A DNA stretch of 17,485 nucleotides from Rhabdothermincola_A sp041688815. Lineage in GTDB: Bacteria > Actinomycetota > Acidimicrobiia > Acidimicrobiales > Acidimicrobilacustridaceae. Positions 1-6,193 of the stretch are shown here, in pieces. Positions within the stretch are counted from its first letter, which is position 1. Each line of letters opens with the position of its first letter. The notes below the pieces were generated by a model. The model worked only from the letters and a program-made list of their open reading frames with translations. It was not told the DNA's origin and made no database searches. The stretch covers positions 1-17,485 of the forward strand of contig JBDNHK010000012.1 in NCBI GenBank assembly GCA_041688815.1, given 5' to 3'. Made by a program: the position numbers and the translations under genes.

Positions 1-340
1 GGGGGGCTGGTGAGGGTGGTGCCGTCGGGTTGGGTGAACACGAGGGTGGCGTCGGGTTCGAGGTGGAGGTTCCAGTCGTCGCGGTGCACCACACCGTGGT
101 GGGTGGCGCAGAGCCCGGCGAGGTTGGCGAGGTCGGTGGCCCCGCCGTGGTTCCAGTGCTGCAGGTGGTGGGCGTGGACCCAGGCGGTGGGGGCGTCGCA
201 GTGCGGGAACCGGCAGCCCCGGTTGCGGGTGATCATGGCGTCGCGGAGGCTGGGTGAGGCCAGCCTGATGTTGCGACCGCGGTCGATGACCTGCCCCTCG
301 GCGATGAGCAGGCGGTGCAGCAGGGTGCCGTCGGTGAAGA
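1..340 (-). pseudogene. C-terminal fragment of a DUF222/13E12-type HNH endonuclease
   Basis: Reading the minus strand from about 340 to 1 gives an open frame typical of the C-terminal half of actinobacterial DUF222 (13E12 repeat) HNH proteins. It begins GLFTDGTLLHRLL, continues through a CRFPHC metal-site segment, and reaches the HNH core (AHHLQHWNHGG, then LCATHHGVVH). Both zinc/catalytic histidine clusters look intact. The frame enters the 3' half of the adjacent tRNA-Thr gene and meets an in-frame TAA at 375-377, with no usable start between. The whole N-terminal DUF222 region is therefore missing and the fragment cannot be a complete gene. The other end runs off the window at base 1. These proteins are usually linked to mobile or repeated loci; the biological role is poorly defined. 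Confidence 0.85.
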
Positions 341-413
341 GCCCGAGGTCGGATTCGAACCGACGGCCTGCTGTTTACAAGACAGCTGCTCTGACCAACT
401 GAGCTACTCGGGC
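341..413 (-). tRNA. trnT: tRNA-Thr (anticodon TGT)
   Basis: The minus strand folds into a full cloverleaf: acceptor GCCCGAG/CTCGGGC (7 bp), D-stem GCTC/GAGC, anticodon stem GCTGT/ACAGC with loop CTTGTAA (anticodon TGT, Thr), five-base variable loop, and T-stem GTCGG/CCGAC around TTCGAAT. Every stem is perfectly paired. No CCA is encoded; the base after the acceptor is T. The 3' end abuts a truncated HNH gene with no spacer, as expected at a tRNA used as an integration site. A possible promoter -10 (TAGCGT on the minus strand, 469-474) lies about 55 bases upstream. Confidence 0.97.
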
Positions 414-593
414 GGCATGGCGCGCGACGTGGCTCGAAACCGGGTGGCCACGGCATCGTCGGGGCTGAACGCTAGTCGGACGGCTCCGGTTCCCCGCTGG
501 GCCCCTGAATGGGTGCTCCGGGGGCACAGGGGCGCCGCGTCAAACCCTCCTCGTGGGCTTGCAGCATGGGAAGCCCGATGCTACCGTCGTCAA
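414..593. other. Intergenic region between tRNA-Thr and an exported-protein gene
   Basis: This 180-base stretch should hold the tRNA-Thr promoter on the minus strand. The best -10 match is TAGCGT (469-474, minus), with no convincing -35. An AT-rich patch continues from its right edge (about 598-620), unusual for this window, and may be a plus-strand promoter for the following gene. No conserved coding signal was seen. Confidence 0.4.
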
Positions 594-1562
594 GTGCATG
601 ATAAAGAAATAAATCAAAGCTCCGCCGAGCAGCATGAGGGTGACGGCGAGCGGCACGGATCGTCCCACCGTCGATCTACGGTCCCAGTGATGGCATGCGC
701 CGTAGTCGTCTCGCTTTTCTGTCTGCTGGTGGTCCAGGACTCAGGTTCGGAAGCGGTGGGGGCGGAGCCGAGCACTGAGACGGGGTTTACCCAGCCCTTC
801 GCCGGAGATCCCCGATATGAATATCTGGCGGCCACTCAACTCACCAATCTGGATCAGCTCCATCAGCCGATCGGGCAAGAACGCGCCGATGACCTTGCCA
901 CGCAGTTTGGACTGACCAGGGGAGATGCCTTCACCCCGCAGCAGTATCTCGAGTTCATCACCGGCCAAGGGGTGGGCGGCGATACGGCCAGTGCAAAGAT
1001 CATCGAAGAGAGCGCCCGAATCTTGACCAACACGATTGGACGCCCGCTGCTTTCTGACGTGAATGGCAAAATCACCAAGACGGTTCTGGCCAGCTATGGG
1101 CTGTTCGTCAACACGGAAGGTCTTCTCCAGAGTCTCGCCAACATGGATTCCCCGACAAGGCAAGCTAACTCGGTGATCGCTCCCGGTGGATACATGGGGA
1201 CGTGGTGCAGGGCCAATGGTTGCGAGGCATCAATCGAAGCACTCTATAGTTCTGCTTACACGGTAGAGGCCGTCCTTGGGCTGGCATCACAAAAGATATC
1301 AGGCGCCGCCCAGTTGGTCAGAAATACGAAAGCTGGTATCAGCTCAGAGGTAGGGATGTCGATGGTCCCTTCCATCTGGGTGGCGAACTTCGCTTTGCTC
1401 TACCTCCTGAACCCAGAAGTGGCGGCAGAGATGCCTGCCTACTGGGCTCCTATCCCGTCCGCGGTGGCCGATGCTCTTCTGGCCAGCCCTACTGGCCAGG
1501 TGCCCTACAGCGACTACGCGTCCGCCTTCGAGCCGTCCCCGACCCCGCAGTTCACCGGCTGA
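594..1562 (+). CDS. Exported or membrane-anchored protein of unknown function
   Basis: The family is not recognised. The proposed GTG start gives about 322 residues: a short hydrophilic N-terminus with an HRR cluster, one hydrophobic segment (about residues 31-50, VPVMACAVVVSLFCLLVV), then a mostly helical, moderately polar exported domain. The alternative starts GTG 687 and ATG 690 would leave a signal sequence without a basic n-region, so 594 is preferred, though no clear Shine-Dalgarno supports it. A CRANGC cysteine pair lies mid-protein and could form a disulfide. The C-terminus is proline-rich and ends PTPQFTG-stop, echoed by the next gene. GC and codon choice (for example ATA, AAA, TCT) are visibly lower and more relaxed than in neighbouring genes. 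Together with the tRNA upstream, this suggests acquisition by transfer. Confidence 0.65.
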   Translation: MHDKEINQSSAEQHEGDGERHGSSHRRSTVPVMACAVVVSLFCLLVVQDSGSEAVGAEPSTETGFTQPFAGDPRYEYLAATQLTNLDQLHQPIGQERADDLATQFGLTRGDAFTPQQYLEFITGQGVGGDTASAKIIEESARILTNTIGRPLLSDVNGKITKTVLASYGLFVNTEGLLQSLANMDSPTRQANSVIAPGGYMGTWCRANGCEASIEALYSSAYTVEAVLGLASQKISGAAQLVRNTKAGISSEVGMSMVPSIWVANFALLYLLNPEVAAEMPAYWAPIPSAVADALLASPTGQVPYSDYASAFEPSPTPQFTG

Positions 1563-1582
1563 CGGAGACCAGAAGACACCCG

Positions 1583-1610
1583 GGCCACGGTGGCCAGCCC
1601 CGACCTGGCC
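1583..1610 (+). terminator. Two overlapping inverted repeats, possible terminator or attenuator
   Basis: GGCCAC (1583-1588) pairs with GTGGCC (1590-1595) around a single base, and GGCCAG (1592-1597) pairs with CTGGCC (1605-1610) around a seven-base loop. The two share bases 1592-1595, so they are mutually exclusive. They start 21 bases after the stop of the unknown exported-protein gene. There is no T-tract, so intrinsic termination is uncertain. Confidence 0.3.
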
Positions 1611-1727
1611 GAGGCGTCGAGTCGTTCGTTGCCCAGGTCCTGAGGCACCACACTCAGAGGGAGCGAAACAGTGGCCGGGGGTGCCTAGGGTCGCCGCTGA
1701 CGCACGACGCGCCCGGGATGGGCCACT

Positions 1728-1732
1728 GGAGG
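1728..1732 (+). promoter_or_regulatory. Ribosome binding site that fixes the start of the propeller gene
   Basis: GGAGG sits five bases upstream of the ATG at 1738. The reading frame is open far upstream, so this site, together with the signal peptide that begins at the ATG, decides the start. Confidence 0.65.
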
Positions 1733-1737
1733 CAGAC

Positions 1738-3744
1738 ATGCAGCGTGGCCGGGTGCGCCGCCGCACGGCCGCGGCGTTGGTAGCCGCGCTTCTCGTGGCG
1801 CTTCTCGGTGCGACGGGCACCATCGCCCCGATCCTGTCGCCCGCCTCGGCGGCGTCGGGTCAGCTCGACGGGCGAGTAGTGAGCGGGCCGAGACCGTTGG
1901 ACGGCTACTCGGTTCGCCTCTACGCAGTGGGTGTCGTCACGCCGCTCGCAACCGCCGAGTCGGCGCTGGACGGCCGCTTCACGCTCGACGTCAGCGCTCC
2001 GGACGCTCCCGGCACCGTCTACTACGTCACCGCAGAGCAGGTGCTCCCACCGCCCCACGAGGGCTCGGTCGTGTTTGCGAGCGTCCTCGGCACCGCCCCG
2101 CTGCCGGCAGAAATCGTCGTGAACGAGCGAACCACGGTGGCCACCGGCTTCGCCATGGCCCAGTTCACCGAGGCGGCGGCCATCAGCGGGTCCTCGCCCG
2201 GCGTTGACAACGCCGCGCGTATGGCCCGCAACCTCGCCGACCCCGTGACCGGTGAGGTCAGCGCTGTGCTGGCCAACACACCCAACGTTGCCTCGTCGCT
2301 CGAGACGCTCAACTCGCTGGCCAATCTGGTCGCCGGCTGTCCTGGCGACCCGATCCACTGCGCCATGGTCTTAGCCGCCGCCACCCCTGACGGCGAAACG
2401 CCAGCCCCCGATACGTTCAGCGCAGTTGCCAGCATCGCCCGCCACCCCTGGGTGAACCCCATCGAGCTGTACGAGCTCTCGCAGGCCTCGCCCAGTCCCT
2501 ATGCGCCGGCACTGACGTCGCCTCCCGATGCCTGGATCCTCGCCCTGCGGTTCGTCGGAGACGGCGCGTCGCTCAACGGACCGGGCAACTTCGCCGTCGA
2601 CCACGAGGGCAACGTCTGGGTCTCGAACAACTACGAGTACAGCCCGTCGGCCTTCGAACCGGTGTGTGGTGCCGAGAACCTCATCAAGTTCAGGCCGGAC
2701 GGTCGCTACGCGCCGGGCTCCCCCTACACCGGCGGCGGCCTGAGCGGCGCCGGTTACGGCATCAGCATCGACCCCTACGGCGCGGTGTGGGTCGGGAACT
2801 TCGGTTTCGCGGCGCCGGTCCCCGGCTGCCCGGCGGACCGCCAGCCCCCTCACAACAGTGTCTCGAAGTTCTCCCTCGACGGCGTCCCCCTCTCGCCCGA
2901 TAGCGGTTTCACCCAAGGTGGGGTTTCCTGGCCGCAAGGCACCGTTTCCGATCGCGCCGGCAACATCTGGATCGCGAATTGCGGCAACGACAGCGTGACC
3001 CTGTTCCCCGACGGAGATCCCCTCAGAGCGATGGCGCTCACTGACATAGGGCTGAAGCGAGCCTTTGACATCGCTGTCAACCAACGCGGCCAAGCCTTCG
3101 TCACAGGGGTCGAGAGCAACAACGTGGTGGTGCTCGAGCCGGACGGAACAGTGGCGCCCGTCTCGCCGATCGTGGGCGGCGGGCTCAACCGACCGCTCGG
3201 TATCGCCGCCGACAGCGACGGCAACCTTTGGGTGGCCAACTCAGCACTCATCGATCTGCCGTGCCCTGACATCCAGACTCCTGGCTCACCGGGAGGGTCC
3301 GTCACCTTCCTCCCGCATGAGGATCCTGGTGCGCCCGTCGAACTCAGAGGCGGGGGACTGACGATCCCATGGGGCCTCAGCATCGACGGCAACGGCAAGG
3401 CCTGGGTCGCCAACTTTGCCGGGAAACGGGTCTCGCAGTTCTGCGGAACCCGGCTGGTCGGGTGCCGACCGGGCAGCAGCCCAGGGGATCCCATCTCTCC
3501 TGACCTCACCGGCTACTCCTTCGAGGGATTCGCCCGCAACACCGCCACCGCCGCCGACACGGCGGGCAATCTCTGGGTCACGAACAACTGGAAGGAGATA
3601 CCCGTCCAGGCAAACCCCGGTGGCTACGAGGTGGTGGTGCTCGTCGGCATCGCCGGCCCGGTGCAACCGCCGCCGCCGAAGCTGCGACCCGTCTCCGCCC
3701 CCACACCGGCCGTGACGCCGCTGCATCCTGCGTTCACGGGCTAG
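1738..3744 (+). CDS. Secreted seven-repeat beta-propeller (NHL / Vgb-like) protein
   Basis: This is a predicted secreted protein of 668 residues. The ATG has a good GGAGG. The first residues form a classic signal peptide (basic RRR n-region, long Ala/Leu/Val core, cleavage near ASA-A at about residue 38). Residues 40-130 resemble a carboxypeptidase-regulatory-like beta sandwich (GQLDGRVV, SVRLYAVG). A helical stretch with a Cys pair follows. From about residue 281 come seven repeats of the type GxxxDxxGNxWVxN, at about 281, 340, 400, 443, 487, 545 and 601, matching a seven-bladed NHL or streptogramin-lyase (Vgb)-like propeller. Known propellers of this kind bind proteins or glycans, or act as lyases; no lyase catalytic residues can be assigned here. 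The tail is Pro-rich and ends HPAFTG-stop, like the upstream gene's tail. Cell-surface binding is inference. Confidence 0.8.
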   Translation: MQRGRVRRRTAAALVAALLVALLGATGTIAPILSPASAASGQLDGRVVSGPRPLDGYSVRLYAVGVVTPLATAESALDGRFTLDVSAPDAPGTVYYVTAEQVLPPPHEGSVVFASVLGTAPLPAEIVVNERTTVATGFAMAQFTEAAAISGSSPGVDNAARMARNLADPVTGEVSAVLANTPNVASSLETLNSLANLVAGCPGDPIHCAMVLAAATPDGETPAPDTFSAVASIARHPWVNPIELYELSQASPSPYAPALTSPPDAWILALRFVGDGASLNGPGNFAVDHEGNVWVSNNYEYSPSAFEPVCGAENLIKFRPDGRYAPGSPYTGGGLSGAGYGISIDPYGAVWVGNFGFAAPVPGCPADRQPPHNSVSKFSLDGVPLSPDSGFTQGGVSWPQGTVSDRAGNIWIANCGNDSVTLFPDGDPLRAMALTDIGLKRAFDIAVNQRGQAFVTGVESNNVVVLEPDGTVAPVSPIVGGGLNRPLGIAADSDGNLWVANSALIDLPCPDIQTPGSPGGSVTFLPHEDPGAPVELRGGGLTIPWGLSIDGNGKAWVANFAGKRVSQFCGTRLVGCRPGSSPGDPISPDLTGYSFEGFARNTATAADTAGNLWVTNNWKEIPVQANPGGYEVVVLVGIAGPVQPPPPKLRPVSAPTPAVTPLHPAFTG

Positions 3745-3839
3745 GAGTTGTGTCCCGCGAGGTTGCTGACACGGCCGGCGGGAGGGGCGCCGATGGCGGT
3801 GTGGTGTCGGTGGTGGTTGTAGCGGTGGAGCCAACGGTG
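3741..3839 (-). mobile_element. IS481-family transposase C-terminal remnant
   Basis: The minus strand encodes the last 32 residues typical of IS481 transposases, including YNHHRHHTAIGAPP and a VSNLAGHNS end with TAG stop. The DDE catalytic core and both terminal inverted repeats are absent, so this is a dead tail. Similarity stops near 3839. The stop (3741-3743) and the plus-strand stop of the propeller gene (3742-3744) share one CTAG palindrome. Confidence 0.8.
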
Positions 3840-3921
3840 GCTCGGCCGAGACAACCGTGTCCTTTCCGGTCCTGGTCGTCGCGGCCCTGAGCGATAGTTT
3901 GCGAGGCGTTCTAACAAAAAG
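3840..3921. other. Spacer between IS481 remnant and the TerB-COQ4 gene
   Basis: Non-coding as far as can be seen. It contains an AT-richer stretch (about 3894-3922, including CTAACAAAAAG) that may hold the promoter of the following plus-strand gene. No clear -35/-10 pair and no insertion sequence end were recognised. Confidence 0.3.
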
Positions 3922-3924
3922 TTG

Positions 3925-4980
3925 GTGTACGTGGCGTTTCGACTGCTTTCATGTACTGCGAGTGAGGCTGACGCGCTTCTCGGTGCGATGAAGTGCGTGG
4001 CCACTGCTGATGGCCGACGGCCACTCTCTCGGGATGCTCGGATCTTCCTCGAGCAGTGCCAACGGCATGTACTGCCCACTGCCGCCTGCGCTGTCGACGA
4101 GCTGCCGGAGCACCTCGACGGCCCGGCCCTCGCGACAGCGTTGCCCACGCCCGGCCGACGCCGTGACGCCGTGCGGCTGGGCACCATCATGGTGTTCGTC
4201 GATCCCTCACTCGACGCCGAGGCGGTCGATCTAGTGGCCCGGATCGCCGCCGCGCTCGGGGTTGACGAGGGCTCGGTCGACGACCTCTGGCGCATCGCTC
4301 ATCGTCAGGCCGACGAGGCACAGGCGTGCGTGATGCGTCGCAGTCTCCGGTGGATGACGGGTTTGGACATGCCGACCTTCCGGCAGGCGGAGAAGGCCAA
4401 CGCCGCTCGGGACACCTCGTCGCCTGCGGTCGTCGACCGCTACGAGAGGCTGCTCGATAGGGCCGAGGGCACGTTGGGCCATGAACTCGGTCGCTACTAC
4501 GCGAACAATGGATTTCCGTTCCCGGGCACGCAAGGAGGGCACGCCATCGAGGTGGTCGGCCTGCACGATGTCCACCATGTGCTCGCCGGTTACCCGACCA
4601 GCATCAACGGTGAGTTCGCCCTCGCCGGGTTCACGGCATCGGTCAGCCGTCGCGAGCCCCTCGATCATCTGGTGTTCGTGCTGCTCACCTGGCATGTGGG
4701 CAACAGTGAAAGCCCGACGGGTGTGGCACAGGCAGCAATCGAGCCGGAGCACTTCTTCGATGGCATCGGTCGCGGCGCGCACGTACACCTCGATGTGACC
4801 CGGACCGACTGGGATTGGGCCGCCTACCTCGACCACCCACTCGACGAGCTGCGCGAACAGATCGGGGTACCCGACGGGTTCTGGGTCGGTCCCATGGGGC
4901 ACTGGCAGTCATCGGCCTGGCCAGACCCACCACGATCGGCCGGCTCGAACGAGATCCCGGTGACACCGCCGCGTTCATGA
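3925..4980 (+). CDS. TerB-like / COQ4-like fusion protein
   Basis: This protein of about 351 residues has two parts. Residues 1-130 resemble a TerB (tellurite-resistance-like) all-helical domain: an ALLGAMKCVATADGR start, then a second segment around VRLGTIMVFVDPSLDAE followed by IAAALGVDE. Residues 150-330 resemble COQ4. The diagnostic metal-binding motif HDxxH-x11-E is complete (HDVHHVLAGY, then INGE), within IEVVGLHDVHHVLAGY and GEFALAGF. COQ4 proteins act in quinone biosynthesis in eukaryotes and proteobacteria, where the motif binds a divalent metal and Coq4 supports C1 ring decarboxylation/hydroxylation. The role in a probable menaquinone user is unknown. Start choice is uncertain: TTG 3922, GTG 3925 and GTG 3931 are all in frame without a clear ribosome site; GTG 3925 is taken. 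The stop overlaps an ATG in an ATGA arrangement. Confidence 0.8.
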   Translation: MYVAFRLLSCTASEADALLGAMKCVATADGRRPLSRDARIFLEQCQRHVLPTAACAVDELPEHLDGPALATALPTPGRRRDAVRLGTIMVFVDPSLDAEAVDLVARIAAALGVDEGSVDDLWRIAHRQADEAQACVMRRSLRWMTGLDMPTFRQAEKANAARDTSSPAVVDRYERLLDRAEGTLGHELGRYYANNGFPFPGTQGGHAIEVVGLHDVHHVLAGYPTSINGEFALAGFTASVSRREPLDHLVFVLLTWHVGNSESPTGVAQAAIEPEHFFDGIGRGAHVHLDVTRTDWDWAAYLDHPLDELREQIGVPDGFWVGPMGHWQSSAWPDPPRSAGSNEIPVTPPRS

Positions 4981-5155
4981 CCGACGCTCGCACGCAAAGC
5001 CCCGCACGACCAGATGGAACCCCAGTCGAGACCCGGGATGGCTCGACCAGCGATGACACGCCGACCGTGGTCGGCGCCCGCTACGTCCACACGGCCACGT
5101 GGGCCCGTTCGTCCCACTGCCCGAGCACCGAGGTGCCGGCGACGAGATCTGCTCA
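4977..5155 (+). pseudogene. Possible frameshifted remnant of a gene coupled to the COQ4-like gene
   Basis: An ATG overlaps the upstream stop (ATGA, 4977-4980) and opens a frame starting MTDARTQSPARPDG that becomes strongly GC3-rich around VVGARYVHTATW (about 5068-5100). The plausible continuation, GPFVPLPEHRGAGDEICSG, lies in the next frame from about 5100 and runs to the 3' end of the convergent oxygenase gene. A single frameshift plus truncation would explain this. The family is not recognised, and a chance open frame in GC-rich DNA is a real alternative. Confidence 0.25.
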
Positions 5156-6127
5156 GGCCGCGGCGCCCACCGTGGGGTAGCGCACGTAGTGCTCCTGCAA
5201 CAGGGCGATGAACGCCGGGTCGCGCACGGGGTCGTCAGGCGCCGACGCAGCGACCCCTCGCCCGCGCAGGTCGTCGACGAAACGGGCCACGACGCCGCCG
5301 AGATCGATGTCGTCGGTGTGGTCATCGACGCGAGCCGCCTCGGCGGCGGTTGCGAACGCATCGGCCTTCCAGGAAAGACTCATACGCAGGGCGTCGCGGC
5401 CGAACGAGGCCACGGTCTTCCCTTCGTCCACGATCGACCACGTGCCCGAACCGTCGTGCACCAGCTCGGCGTCGAGCGACAGGGAACGCAGTCCGTCTTC
5501 CACCCTCCCGGTGGGCCGCACCCGGTGGAACATGAAGTCGTTGTCGCCCACGATCATGGTGTTGTCGATGGCGCCCTCGTGGATCGTCGAGGGACGGTCG
5601 GGGCCGTCGGGCCAGTACTCGAACCCCCCATCGGTACCGGCGTAGAACCACGCCACCCCGGTGGCGATGTGACGCCGCACGTCCTCGAAGAGCCCGGACA
5701 TCCCCATGATGGACAAGAAGGTCGTGGGCCACTCGTTGCGGTCGAACCCCCGGAAGGCGGGCACGTCGACGTGGCCGGCACCCTGGGCGAACGGGAGCTG
5801 CCAGGTGAGATTGCAGTACAGCGTGTGGGGGCGCACGACCTCGGCCCCGCCGAACACGGTGCGCGCCGCTTCCGCGAACTGGGCGTCATTCAGCAACCAC
5901 TCGACGTCGGGGTCGGCCCGGCCGTCGAGGGCCCAGTCGCCGCGAAAGACCGGGGCCACGACCATCTGTTCGGCGGCATTGCCCGAGGACGCCGCGTACT
6001 CGGCACTGTTGGTGAAGTAGCGCTGCACCGGCCAGTAGGGCGCTCGCGCCTCGATCAGTCGCTCGATGGCACCACGGTCGCCAACGGCAGGATCGAGCAC
6101 GACGGGGGAAGAGAGGACACCAGACAT
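5153..6127 (-). CDS. 2-oxoglutarate/Fe(II)-dependent oxygenase-like protein
   Basis: This protein has 324 residues and an ATG start. The order of motifs fits a double-stranded beta-helix non-haem iron oxygenase. The HxD pair is H119/D121 in GHVDVPAFRG. A distal iron-ligand candidate, H201, sits in FMFHRVRPTGR, with R203 or R208 available to bind the 2-oxoglutarate carboxylate. Between them a Trp/Tyr-rich stretch (FEYWPDGPDRPS) could line the substrate pocket. Overall it resembles the phytanoyl-CoA dioxygenase superfamily, but the substrate cannot be read from sequence. It lies 66 bases downstream of a large membrane protein on the same strand, so co-transcription is likely. No signal peptide is visible; a cytoplasmic location is inferred. 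Confidence 0.6.
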   Translation of the reverse strand: MSGVLSSPVVLDPAVGDRGAIERLIEARAPYWPVQRYFTNSAEYAASSGNAAEQMVVAPVFRGDWALDGRADPDVEWLLNDAQFAEAARTVFGGAEVVRPHTLYCNLTWQLPFAQGAGHVDVPAFRGFDRNEWPTTFLSIMGMSGLFEDVRRHIATGVAWFYAGTDGGFEYWPDGPDRPSTIHEGAIDNTMIVGDNDFMFHRVRPTGRVEDGLRSLSLDAELVHDGSGTWSIVDEGKTVASFGRDALRMSLSWKADAFATAAEAARVDDHTDDIDLGGVVARFVDDLRGRGVAASAPDDPVRDPAFIALLQEHYVRYPTVGAAA

Positions 6128-6193
6128 GACCCGATAGTCGCACAGTCGAGCGATCCCGGTCGGCCGGAATCAGCTGACGAGGCGTGCCAGGGT

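Noticed and set aside
315..593. In-frame upstream extension of the low-GC exported protein
   Set aside because: It would read through the tRNA-Thr gene and has no coding character; the hydrophobic segment marks the N-terminus further downstream.
1471..1737. In-frame upstream extension of the propeller protein
   Set aside because: It overlaps the previous gene in another frame. The ATG at 1738 has a ribosome site and begins a signal peptide.
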